Shown piece by piece: positions 36,151 through 48,400 of a stretch of DNA of 64,000 nucleotides. Made by a program: the position numbers and the translations under genes. The notes below the pieces were generated by a model. It was not told the DNA's origin and did not search any database. It worked only from the letters and a program-made list of their open reading frames with translations. Every line of letters starts with the position of its first letter. Position 1 is the stretch's first letter. The DNA is from Rosellinia necatrix (taxonomy: Eukaryota; Ascomycota; Sordariomycetes; Xylariales; Xylariaceae): the NCBI GenBank assembly GCA_021209875.1, contig JAGYVD010000005.1:1860001-1924000 (forward strand), in the 5' to 3' direction.

Positions 36151-36852
36151 GATGAGAATAGTGGGACTCGAACTGGTGATGGTTTGCACGCTCCTTAAGA
36201 ATAGTATGGTTTTCCGCGATCTGTTTCATCATGGACACATCGGGTGAGACTTATATAAGTAGGAACTTACGAAGCAAACTTGATCGCACATATGATGGCT
36301 CGAAATACTGGTCCTAAAGCACCCTGCCTACCTAGGTACACTACTGTAATGTATGTAGCCCACAATGTATGCAGCCCACTCGGGAGCTACCTAGGTAGAC
36401 CAGTCTAGCCTAACTAGGTTACATCACTGGACACGTCCGGTAGGTAGGTAATTCATACACGCACCCCCGGGATGTGGGTGTACGACAGCTAAGCCGTGGC
36501 GCAGGCAAAAGATGTGCGTCACCAGCTTCGTCGCAGGGATTCGCCCCTCCTTCTCTTTGTAGGCAACCTCGATATGCATGGCCCTCATCCCATACATTAG
36601 CCTCCTAAGGTTCCAGCTAAACAGTGCAGCACCCAACATGCCTGCTTTACATAAGTTGCAAAGGCGAGAAGGGTGCATATGCTAACTTCCACATTACATT
36701 GTCATCAACACAAACTTTTGCAACATACCGCCTCCGCTTCCTCTTCCGGTCCTATCTACCTAAGGTGCTTACATCCAGTGTCCAACCCATACTCGCTTCA
36801 TACCTATCTGGTCGATCCATCTGCTACTTACATACCTTCGGCATCCAACACA
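36151..36852. promoter_or_regulatory. Divergent promoter interval, DHX35 / CUE gene
   Basis: 702 bp between two divergently transcribed genes. A TATATAAG element lies near 36250-36258 on the helicase side. CCTAGGTA motifs occur near 36330 and 36390. The overlapping small frames (36424-36869) show nothing recognisable. Confidence 0.5.
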
Positions 36853-38378
36853 ATGTCCGCCCCTCCTGACGCGGTGAGTTCCAAATTAGCGGCTTGGATT
36901 TATGCCGTCCTAGGCATAGGTTCAATGCTCGCCCCTATACGATTGTCGGTCCTGCCCCCTTCTTGCTCTGGAAATGCTGACGAGGCACGCACTCTCTCCA
37001 GAGTAAAATCAAAGACAACCCGACCTCACCAACAACCGCTGCCGCGCCCGAATCCCCAACCACAGTGCGTCCCTTCGACATGGATGACGACGACGTCCCC
37101 GAAACGGGAGTGCTCAGCACGTCCACGGCAACGGCACCACCGACCAGCACAACAGCCGCACCTACTGGCGAGGCACTGCCCACGCACCCGCCGCGGCCCC
37201 TCACCACACAGCAGAAGAATGAGCAGATCCTCAAGGAAGCATTCCCGAGCATAGACATGGCTGTCATTAAGGCGGTCCTCTCTGCGAGCGGTGGCCAAAT
37301 TGACCCTGCATTCAACGCACTTCTTGGTAGAGAACCCCAGCGCTCGCGAAACCATTGTCGGGCCACACAAGCTAATCGTGGTAAAGGCATGAGTGATCCT
37401 AGTGCTGTGCAAAACGACGCTCCAAGCGAGCCAGCTCCTCCGCCGAAACCACCACGCCCGACTAATCGCGCCCCTCTTTCCCAGATGGAGGCGGACGAGC
37501 TCTATGCCCGCCAGCTCGCTGAACACTATGATAACGTCGGTGCCTACGAGGCGAGGACGATGAATCATAACCCAGGCGGCCAGTACCGACGTCAGGCGAC
37601 AGGCTTGAGGCCCAACGAAATGTACGATCGCGAACCTAATTTCATCGACGACGACCTTCCAGTCATTACGGAGAATATACGCAAAGGATTCATCGAAACC
37701 CAGTCTAAGGTCAACACATGGTTCACCAACCTGAAGAAGAAGATCGATGGGGAATATGATTCAGACGAAGACGAAACCCAGCCCTCTAAACATCGCCCCC
37801 ATGGGGCCCATGGGGGTTCGGGTAGAAGAAGCGGGGAAGGCAGCCGCCAAAGTACGGATTATCACCGGTATGATGCGGATCCGCAGGTCTTGAGTGACGA
37901 CTTCGCCGGGATGCGGCTTAACCCAGATGGCAGTGTGTACTATTCTGCTCCATCGTCAATAACTAAGACTAATAAGGATTCAGGGCCGAATCAATACCAG
38001 CAATCTCATAACCCAAATCCAAATAAACCACTCCCGACTAGTACCAAGCCCGACGGCCGTAAGGTTGCCTTTAGGGATAGTGTGGAAGATATCGGTCCGT
38101 ACGATGCGTCGCCCAAAATGCCTCCCAAAGATAGTGCCACCCACGCGCCGTCTGGCAAGCAGAGCAAATGGCAGCCACTTTCAACCGTCGAGCCTAGCCC
38201 AATTGCCGAGAACGATCCCTTTAGCCTAGGAGATAGCGATGACGAGAAGGATTCGAAGGGTGGCAGTAAGGAAACCAAATTGGACGACGCCGAGAGGCTG
38301 AAAGCAGCAACTGCTGATGCTATGGCTGATAGCCTCGTCGGCTCTTCTGCGAAGGTTATCGATGGGAAGAGTGCGTAG
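36853..38378 (+). CDS. CUE5: CUE-domain ubiquitin/Atg8 adaptor (Cue5-like)
   Basis: Exons: 36853-36873, 37002-37326 and 37387-38378, giving 445 aa. The CUE domain spans about residues 79-117 (NEQILKEAFPSIDMAVIKAV then GGQIDPAFNALLGMSDP), with the family MFP position here as AFP and the LL dileucine conserved. The middle has a proline-rich PPPKPPRPT segment, then MEADELYARQLAEHYD and a conserved block NIRKGFIETQSKVNTWFTNL. Near residue 377 is WQPL, which matches the known Atg8-interacting motif of yeast Cue5, flanked by acidic residues downstream. The protein should bind ubiquitin on aggregates through CUE and Atg8 through WQPL, giving selective autophagy. The second intron is exactly 60 nt without a stop, so keeping it would insert 20 residues after LLG. 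Confidence 0.9.
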
Positions 38379-39603
38379 TATAGCAATTTGCGAATTCGTG
38401 ATACTTTGGGCCAACGGCCGGGGCCATCCGCCGGCAAGACATGTTCAGCAGAGACCAATACATCTCTTCCTCCCAGTTGTCGTTTAATTTTTCGGGGCGA
38501 AAAAGGATTCTATACCCACAATCTATATAGTGAACGGCCTCTCCTCAAGCTATAGTTCGGGCTCAAGCCGAAGGTGCAAATCCACAACGCGAGGTTCACC
38601 ACGCGACATATGTATGATGGAATAACCTAATAGACTTGGCTTCCGAACGGGACTCGGCATTCTACCGTTGACGCAAGCCCTAGGCATCTAAGTAAGTATT
38701 CGGTGGCGGATACCCGCTGATCAGCGAGTGTTGTCACGCGGGTAGCAATGAGCATGGGCCCCGCGATTCGAATTTCCCGTTTCTATAGCATAACGGTATC
38801 TTGTATGCAGTGTCGTTCTCCAAACCGGGTATCCCAGCTTCCGACGCGCCCTTTTATACAGCTCCAATGCTCTAGAGCCGTACGGTCAACGGTCAAGTGG
38901 TGCGGCATAGCATACTGGCACACAGAGCACGCAAAACTCATCACTTACCCCTTCCACAACCGTAGCCATACCTACAGTCCACCGATATACAGTATTACGT
39001 AGAGACGCCATAATTACCTAGCTACTTTATTGTACCCACGAACACCAGCCACTGTATGCAAACTGTACAGACACAGGCAAGGGGGAAATACACTATCTTC
39101 TGCCTGGGGGACTTTTCTATGTGACGGAGGTGCCCATGCAAAGGATAAAATAGAGTGGATACCGATCCGAATAATGATGAAGAACCCAAGAATCCCGATG
39201 TGACGGAGGTGATACTGTGATCCGGATAAGTGGTTACCGTATTTGAGCCAAGGACCCGCCAACGTCACCAGCTCTACAAGTACCCGCTCCAGTCTCCCCC
39301 TCATAAATAATATGGAAAGCCCGTACCCAGAACACCAAGTTGATTCTTATGCAGGGATACGTGCCTTTTACTGGCTGCCGACGAAAGACGCAGACAAACG
39401 GCTACCGCTGTCAGTGCGCATTCTGCCCACAATTATAAGTGCCAGGGACGGACCCGAGTATCTTTCCGAGCGCCCGGCGACTCGAGGGGCGCTGGGAGAG
39501 ACTTATAATAATTGGCAATTTCTCGCCATTAATACACCATGCTTGTCTAGTCATCGTCTTCCGTAGTATACCCGCCTCCCCCCCCCCACGCCGATATTCA
39601 ACC
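38379..39603. other. Gene-free interval CUE gene / P450
   Basis: Contains the CUE 3' flank and the P450 promoter. A 14-bp direct repeat ATGTGACGGAGGTG occurs at about 39119-39132 and 39199-39212, inside the probable P450 upstream region. It ends in a poly-C run (39578-39588). A degenerate tRNA A-box-like patch near 38780 was rejected. Confidence 0.5.
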
Positions 39604-41551
39604 ATGGCCGGCAACGTGGAGACCGTGTGGACGGAGCGGTTGAGCATCGGCCAGTTGGCATTAGTTGCCGTAGTGTCGGTATGGTCCCCGGGATCAGGGT
39701 CAGAGAAGTCATAGAAACTCCGGTTCTGATGATTGCTATAACAGGCATTAGTATGGCAAACCGCCACTATCATCTACAATATCTATTTTCACCCGCTACG
39801 GAAGTTCCCCGGGCCTCTGCTCCAGCGAGCGTCCGGGCTTCCTTGGGCCATCCAGCACGGCATCTTCGGCGCTCAAGCCCATCACACCCAGAAGCTCCAC
39901 GATCAATATGGCCCCGTTGTGAGAATTGGGCCAAACCATATTTCATTCACAGACCCCAAGGCTTGGAAAGACATATACGGACATCGCGTTGGGGGCGATC
40001 TTCACGGTATGCCTATTCTCACTCGTCCCTCTATTTAGTTCTCATCCAGCGTTGGTCAACGTCCTCAGCCGACTTCTACGAAATTGACGGGAAGAAAGAA
40101 AGAGAGAAGAAAAAGGAAGAAAAAAAGAAAACCTCGACACCACACTAGCTAACGTACGCCCCTCGTAGCAAGCGAGATGTCCAAGTCCAGTCAATTCGTC
40201 AGGGTCATCCCAAGCATTCCTACTTCAATTATTAATGCTGACCGAGAAGAACACGGCCGGTTCCGTCGTGCTCTATCACATGGCTTCTCGGATGCCTCGA
40301 TGCGGCAGCAAGAGCCTGACATTGTTAAATACGTGGATCTCCTGATTCAGCGTCTTCATCAGGAGTGCGACAATGGAAGTCAACAACTGAACATGGAGGC
40401 TTGGTACAATTGGACCACATTTGATGTGATTGGCAACCTCGTCTTCGGGGAGTCCTTCAAATGTCTGGAGAATGCTGACTATCACCCCTGGATTGAGTTT
40501 ATTTTTAAGAGCGTCAGGGGCGGCGCTCTGGCAGTAGCGTTGACCTACATTGGCCTCAGCGGCCTTGTCCAAATTCTATTCAGAATGGGTGGCCTTTCCA
40601 TCAGCCAGATCCGCAAATTAACCGACGAGATGCTACAAAAACGCCTAAATCTGCAGAAAAACCATGAGGACTTGTTTGAGGGGCTTGTCAAGAGACGAGA
40701 GGAATGGGTATGCGCCCCCAAGCCATAGCCAATACCTACCCATTACAATTGTTTCTAACCGCCTCCCTTAGGACCTATCCTTTCAAAAGCTTTCGTCGAA
40801 TGCATTCATTTTAGTCCTTGCAGGTTCTGAAACGACGGCAACGACGCTTTCCGGTGCCACGTACCTATTACTGACGCATCCTGACATTTTGGAGAAGCTC
40901 AAGCACGAAGTCCGGTCAGCTTTTCAAGACAGCAGCCAGATTAACATCAACACTGTGAACAATCTTAAGTATATGCTTGCGATCCTCAACGAGTCATTGC
41001 GCCTGTACCCACCCGTCACGTCAGGCCTTGTGCGCTCCGTACCAAAGGGTGGCGCTGAAATCGCGGGAAATTTCGTTACGGAAGGTGTAAGTATTTTACT
41101 ACTGAGTACATAGCATTCCCATAGTGCTGACGCGTAAACCTAGTCAATGGTAGAAGTGCAACACTGGTCGATGAACCACAGTAAGGAGAACTGGGCCGAC
41201 CCGTGGGAATTCAAGCCCGAGAGGTTCCTTGGAACCAGCGCAGAGGCTCTGGAGGCCGGTAATAAGCTCGAGGCCCTTCAAGCCTTCAACATTGGGCCTA
41301 GGAACTGTATCGGACGCAAGTATGGGCGACCCTTCCCTTCGTCCTTCATAAGATGCAGGTCGGCTAACCTCATTCCCCCTTGAATTAGCCTTGCCTATGC
41401 TGAGATGCGTCTTATACTGGCGCGTGTCATTTATGATTTCGACCTCCGGATGGCGGACGAATCGGAGGATTGGATCGAAAGACAGAAGGCCTATACCCTC
41501 TGGGATAGGGTTCCCCTCAATGTGTATCTGACGCCACGGATGAAGGCGTAG
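39604..41551 (+). CDS. Cytochrome P450 monooxygenase (microsomal class II)
   Basis: Heme-thiolate monooxygenase. Exons: 39604-39678, 39745-40006, 40169-40707, 40772-41086, 41144-41319 and 41389-41551, giving 509 aa. A hydrophobic N terminus (GQLALVAVVSALVW then IIYNIYFHPLRKFPGP) gives the ER anchor and proline hinge. Further marks are the C-helix region WKDIYGHR, the I-helix AGSETTATT, and the K-helix Glu and Arg in NESLRLYPPV. The PERF motif is FKPERF, and the heme loop FNIGPRNCIGRN has Cys about 452. The layout resembles the isotrichodermin-hydroxylase-like/CYP65-type fungal P450s, but substrate cannot be told from this. It lies about 14 kb from the NRPS end with two unrelated genes between, so shared pathway membership is weak inference. 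No key residue is missing. Confidence 0.94.
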
Positions 41552-44500
41552 TCGGCGCGTCTGGGCGATGCTTAGGGAAGGTGATCCGGAGCCCCTGTGG
41601 GATATTTATTATAGGATATTTAGGGGCTCGGATCTATGGGAGACACTATGGAGCTAATTCGCAAAAGGACATTGTTAGGGGCAACCCTTTCATATGACGA
41701 GCTAGCATTGTTTATTTCGTATTATCTAGGAGAATGAGCGCACGGCATCAGTCGAGCGCTTCATCGCGCAATAATGCCATCACCAATAGGCTATGCAATA
41801 AAGCCCTACTACAATGTACTCATACTCCATTTATTTGTAGGTCTACAGACTAAATATCCTAGGGGGTTAAGTGTTTGCTCTTGTCTGAGGGGTCATTGGG
41901 GTGATATGTCGGGTCTGAGGACTTGTTGCAATGGACTATTCATCTGGTTGATCTCTTAGTTATAACCTACTAAGGCGTGTTATACAAACGAAGTTTAGAG
42001 GAAAGATGGTATATTACGTCACAAGCCTATAATCCACCTGCCAATAGACATAACATTGCCCTTGTCGCAACTTGTCGGGCTTGATTCAATAGTGTATAGA
42101 TTCCATGCTCCACGATGATTTTCATGAACCATGAACTGTCGTTTTTTTGTTCTTTTTTATTTTTATTTTTATTTTTTTTATCCCATACGGGAAACCGACT
42201 GGGACGTCTCAGTAACGTAATATGGGTCGTAAATACACGGTTTCAAGGTCTTCTCTAGCCTTGTAGCTGTATTAAGGTGTGGCTTAGAAGTAAGTGGCAG
42301 GCAGTGTAATGATTAATAAAGTAAGTGATATCATTGGGTAGTGTGCACTTCATTATCCGACTCGGAGGTTTACAAGGCCTCGAGATATGTTGCTACAGAT
42401 GCCGACCGCTATTATCGGATTCGCACGTACCCTTTGAATAGATTGGTAGAGGTATTATGCGTTGTAGCAATGGCAACAGCTTTGCACCTCTCTCGTTGGT
42501 TCGCCCAACAGCAGAATACAAGATTATAGCACGCGCCCCGCTAAGGAAGTGACCATCGAGAGTGAACACACAGAAGCCCTAGACTACCTATCTGGGTAGG
42601 TAGAGTCTAACACACCCGTCCGTCCATGTACCTCACCTTGCGTTCTCGACATGAACACCTCAGCACGCGCGCAATTTCCATATTGAGGAGTCCCCACGTC
42701 TCACACCGAATTGTATCTTCCCTGGTATGCACTTCGATCCCCAGAGATGACAAGCGAGAGCGTTAGGGCCAAGGTTACATGATGCGCCTTCATTTTCTTC
42801 TGTGACAGGCGTTGGGAGAAAGGGGCCGTGATACCTCCAAGCCTACGAATAGACGACACAGCACACTATCGTTATTGATCCTCCGACCCGCCCATAGGCC
42901 TATGGTATACCAGCCGCCCGGCACGGACTTCCCCCTTCAATACGACCTGTTCGTGGGAGCTTTGCCGTAGTAGGTTGAGATCTTCATGGTACACGAGCCG
43001 ACAGTTACTTCGGGCGGGTTTTGTTTTGTGTCAAATCCACCGGTTGTCTCACATGCAGAAGTATGGGCTCTAGCGTATCTGATCCCGGGGACGTTTCGGG
43101 AACGTGACATCGGTGCAATTCGCGAGGCGCCTGGCTGCCCGAGACTCTCGCGATGGCATCGGAGATAGCGGGGCCATCCTGTTGAAGATTTCCCTCTTCG
43201 GAGGCCGGATATGCCAAGCAGCTACGTACCTGACTGACGTAGGGCAAGCCTAGGATTCTTGGGGAGAGCAGCCTCATGCAGGGTATGGTGAAGACCACGG
43301 GGGCGATCTCTAGCTCCCCATTGGTTGAATCCGACGACTATAATCATTGAAAAAAATGGTGGCTAGCGATGGGGTGAAGACGGGGTGAAGATACGAAACG
43401 GGTTACACTGGTGGTTAGGATGATAGTAACCAAGTCAAGGAAGGGAAAGAAAAACCTGAAGAAGATTTTTAAAAAAAAGCCTAGCCAGCTCAGTGTCTGT
43501 TTTACGTCCAAGTCAAGTCGCAAGTGTCGGTGTCTGTGCAACGTATCTAATGCCTGTCCTGTCTCAGTGCAGAGACCGAATCATTTGTGCCCCTATATAG
43601 TTACCTGGGTTAAGTACTTCCAGACAACCAATACAAGGGTTCATGTCTTGGTTCGGTGGATGAATCATTAAGAGGCATGACAGGTAGGCGTTTGTACCTA
43701 CCTACTCACCTACCTACCTACATAGCCACCACCTAGGCAGTAGGTACTCTGCCTCCTACGAAAACAGGAAAACAGGCGCCTAGGAGATACCTGTGAACCG
43801 ACATGTAGGCGTTAATCAGCATTTATCTTTGCACCAACCCGAGGTTCCAAGTATGGAAGTATCGTGGGTAGATAAGCTACATAGAAGTAGGTAGGTACCA
43901 GACGGACTACCTACCTACCTTACCTACTTTCTCGATAAAATTGGGTTGCAGCGTGGAGCTGGCTAGCCTGGGTAAGTACCTACCTAGATGATACCTACCT
44001 GGCTTAGCAGGACCCAACCACAATAATCGACCCCGCCATCATTCCCACGAGGATCGGCCTGTGGTTACCTACCACGCGGATGCGAATATCATCTTACGTC
44101 CTTCAAACCACTCCATCTCAGAGCAAGAGGCAACCTTGTACCGGCCATTACGCCGACCTTTTGTAGCTGCCCGCCCGGTATCCTCCCGCCCACACTTAAA
44201 CAGTGGGCGCATGGGTTTTGTCTTTCAGCCTAGGTACATTTAAAATCCACGTCCAACCCCCTCTTCGGTTCAGTTTCCTTCCAGGAGTCCGAGCCTGGGT
44301 CGTCTTCTATACCGGACAACGGAATACTCCGGCGTCAGCCTTTGGCATCTACATTTCTCCTCTGTCCGTATCGCCTCCTGGATGGCCGATATTACGCCAT
44401 ATATTTAATCCCGGGCCGTACTCTAGGATTCCCTGCCTTTTCCACCACCGGCGACAGAGCCACCCGCCCGTCGACGACGTAAGGGCCTGGCCTGTTCTTT

Positions 44501-45403
44501 CGTCACCGGAAATCCTTACAATCATCCACATCTCAGGGCCGTTATATATCCTGCAGCTATATCGACAGCCGGATAGCTACACTGGGAGCGTCGGGTGCTA
44601 CCTGGCTCTAGTAGCTTATTGCCTGACTAGGCGAGTCACTGCGACCCTGTCTGCCATCGACTCATCCTGGTTCGTTCCCCCACGGCTACATCCTCAAGCC
44701 CAACCCCGGGCGGCTTCCCAGATCTCTGCGCACTCTATCACCACGCTATCTTTTATGGCCAGCTGCAAGTGAATCACGCTGCAAGCACTATTAGCCATCT
44801 GACTAGTCCCACCTTCTTAGCGGGCGATAGTGCCTGCCTACCCGTCTGTCCCCTCGAGTTGTGTCGTGGCCTTCAACAGCTGCCGCACTCTCGTGTGCAT
44901 CTACTGGTAATACTACCCATTTGTGCCCCTTCGAGCCCCCCGGTGCCGTCATGCTTCACGCTGTCGCCCTATAGCCAAACTACCTCGACCAATTGGCTAT
45001 TCGGAACCCCTCTTCAGGTATCCCTTTCGCCAATTCCTATCACATACTTGCTGCGTTTGAGTTTGTATTTCGCAAGGCGCCATTACGCCCGCGCGCGATC
45101 ATGTATACTGCTTTCGCTACATCCCCCTAAATGTTCCATCACGGCGTCCTGAGACAGTGCATGTGCGATATCAGTACAGAGAAGCATGCTCACCTCTCAA
45201 GGTTGTAGATAGATACCAGCGTATACTTTTCTAAGCCTATCGCTTCGTATGGTGCTGTTACCTATCCACACCTAGGCTCATTTATGCTCAACAGATATCT
45301 CTGCCCAACTGCTTCTGACCCAACCCTACTGCCGTGAAAGGATTCGAGGCTTCAAGCCACAAGAAAAGGGACACGGTAGTAATCGTGTCCATAGACCGAC
45401 ACA
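41552..45403. other. 3.85 kb gene-free interval including probable PHO81 leader
   Basis: The first part is the P450 3' flank with a T-rich tract (42139-42180). The 43.68-44.0 kb part is packed with ACCTACCT/AGGTAGGT runs and CCTAGG palindromes. From about 44.1 kb to 45.4 kb the DNA becomes pyrimidine-rich with frames of 189 and 127 codons (44203-44772, 44769-45152) lacking any family features. This looks like a long transcribed leader of PHO81. Confidence 0.5.
43683..43995. repeat. Dense TAGG/CCTA-repeat patch
   Basis: About 310 bp with at least eight short runs of ACCTACCT or AGGTAGGT on both strands plus ACCTAGGC- and ACCTAGAT-type near palindromes. It is the densest example of a motif class that recurs in every long gene-free stretch of the window. 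Confidence 0.8.
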
Positions 45404-48400
45404 ATGTACGTTGCTTCTCCTAAGTCGCTTCTTGCTACCAAGCCGCCGGTGTCTTCACCTCTTGCGGTGGTAACTAATTTCTTTCCGTAGGAAGTTCGGT
45501 AAACAGATCCAGAAGCGTCAGCTAGAGGTCCCCGAATATGCTGCTAGTTTTGTGAACTATAAGGCTCTTAAAAAGGTGCGTTTTGTAGTAAATGTGACTA
45601 TTTCATCCCCAACTCGAAGCAAGTACTCAATGCTGCTAGTTAGCGAGCTTCTTAGCTGTGGCTGGCTTGGCTTATATGCATATAATACGTATTGTTGGCA
45701 TAAATGCCTTCTTTGAATTCTGTCCATAATGCTAACAGATTTGTTAGCTTATTAAACGACTTTCCGCCACGCCAACCCTGAGTGCCCAGAATGACCCTCA
45801 TCTTCCGACTGCACCGGTTGACACACAGGTTGCCCTACAAGCTAATAAAGCAAAATTTTTCTTTCAGCTAGTACGCTTTACGAGATTAATCTTTTCTACG
45901 TATTCAATTCGTCGATTTCTGACTTTCCCCAGGAACGTGAATTAGAGAAGGTCAATGCCTTCTATATCCAGAAGGAGGCGGAGGTTGGTCATTCCTCGTC
46001 GCGCTTACATTTCCTTGCGTCGATACTGACCCAGCCTCAGCTTAAAATACGACTTAAAACACTGATAGATAAAAAAAGAGTCCTGAAGTCGCGGCAAGGA
46101 ATTTCTAGACGGTCGGCGAAATTTACTACCCTTGAGGAAGGGTTTCAGCAATTTGCCAATGACCTAAATAAACTCCAACAGTTTGTCGAAATCAATGGTA
46201 CCGCGTTCTCCAAAATCCTTAAGAAATGGGATAAGACGTCCAAATCCAAAACGAAGGAGTTGTACCTTTCGCGTGCCGTGGAAGTGCAGCCCTTCTTTAA
46301 CGCCACTGTTATTAGCGAACTTTCAGACCAAGCTACGACAAGTCTACAAGAACTAGGGGCTTGGGCGGACGGTGACACTGTTAACTTCGAAGGACGGGTG
46401 GAACAACACACGGTGAGTAGTCAACACCTAGTTGGCACTGACGAAGGCGACGCCGACAGCTTGTTATTGGACACTGCCATTAGCGGTAATTTAGAATCTC
46501 TACGAGATTTATTATTCAGGATGCAAGCTGCTTTAGGTTCGACGCCCGCAATGGATGTCTCCTTAAGAGAAAGGGTCACACGCACATTCCTTGCTGCTGT
46601 CCACGAAGCCCCACAAGCGTCACTTGAGGTTTTACTAGGGACCGGTTTGGTGGATGTCCGCTCCGAGGACGACATTAATGAACGAAACTGTGTGCACCAG
46701 GCAACTATCTATGGAAATCAGTTTGTGTTAGGCGTCGGCCTCTCCACGGGTGTTGAGGTCAACAGAACAGATGTATATGGAAGGGTACCCCTCCATTATG
46801 CGAGTATGCATGGCCGTCTAGACATGCTCCAAGTTCTCCTTCAAGGTATGACTATTTTTTAAACACTCAAAAAGGGAGGCATCTGCTTAAAGTTCCACAG
46901 CAAACCCACTGACCATCGACGTAATCGATCATGATAACTTCACGCCACTGATCCACGCTATTATCCACGGGCATCTCAAATGTGTCCAGCTCATATTGAA
47001 TGCCTCGTCTCGGCTAGATCCCGTCTCAGAGACGGATCATATACCTCTCAATCTAGCATGTGAACACGGCTCAATCGAAATTGTGGAGATCCTCTTGCAA
47101 CATGGTGCGCGAATACTCCCTGACGCGGAGGGACTCTACCCACAACATCTTGTTGCTCGGTCAGGGCAGACCCCGAGACTACTCCGCCTATTGAAGCAAT
47201 ACGGTGCCGACTTGGACCAAATTGACAAACTCTACGGATGGACACCATTAGTTCATGCTGCAAGCGAGGGGAATGTGCCATGTCTTCAGGAGTTGCTCAG
47301 TGCCGGTGTCAACCCAAATATCCTTGACGAAAAAGACCTGCCAGCCATGTATTATGCAGCCTGGGAAGGGTATTTAACATGTATGCAGCTACTTACACCC
47401 TTTCAAAAGGGCAAAGCCGAAAGTCCATTGGCGATGCAAGCTACCGGATCACTATTGGCACCTATAGGCAGCAGTGGTGGACCTATGCCCATGTCACTAG
47501 ATGTCGATGCCATCCCTGAGCTGGAGCTACCTCCACCGATTATCCCACTGCGACGATACGGTCACAATTTCTTAGACACGAAGACGGTGGTGCAGATTAG
47601 TTTTGAGGAGAATGGGCAACCGCCCCTAGTCTTCTTTCACGATAGCAAATACCCTGCTGCTCGGCTTACCATCTCCTCCAAGTTGTCTGACCTCATACCG
47701 AAGAACATCATTCTACCCTTTCAGGAGGATACTCGCCTTGTTTCCTTCCAAGTGGATAACCTCGAAAGCTTCGCACTTGATTTTGACGTTTTCCCAACGT
47801 ATGGCGCAAAGATCATTGCGAAGACGGTCGCCCTGCCGGAAGCTTTCAGATCATCCTGGAATAAATCCGGGAAATGCTGTCTTGCCTTGTTTGACCCACG
47901 ACTTCGAGCAATAGGGCAGATTACTTTCAATACCCAAGTCATTAAACCATTCCGTGGAGCTCCGCTGGAAATCACGGACTTTGAGACGTACTGGAAAGCT
48001 ACAAGTCAACTCGACCAGAACCCCACGATGTTCGTCACTGGCTCCAGTTTGTCTGGCGAGTTTATCCAACTCCATGTTCAGCATACTAGCGATGGAATCC
48101 CTGTTGTCTGGCCAACGTGGAAGATACAATGTGGACCGGTTGAGATACCGATGGCCCGGTTGACTTATGAGGAATTCACTACTGTTACGACGATGAGCCC
48201 TGCTCGCGCACAGCTTGCCTCGATCCCTTCACGCGGGCATGATACTATGACCGAGATTCATCGGATTCTCTCAACGGCTGGAATATCCCTCGAGCAGGCC
48301 TTGTCCATACTGCCTTCGTCAATGCACGTCAATCTACAGATACTCTATCCGTCAGAGGATGACGACAGGAATTTCGGGATTGGCCCAACGGTGGACACAA

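Noticed and set aside
38765..38840. TATAGCATAACGGTATC resembling a tRNA A box
   Set aside because: The downstream T-arm lacks TTCGA and proper pairing, and no acceptor stem closes; at most a relic.
44203..44772. 189-codon plus-strand frame before PHO81
   Set aside because: No recognisable domain or codon-level signal; better explained as leader sequence.
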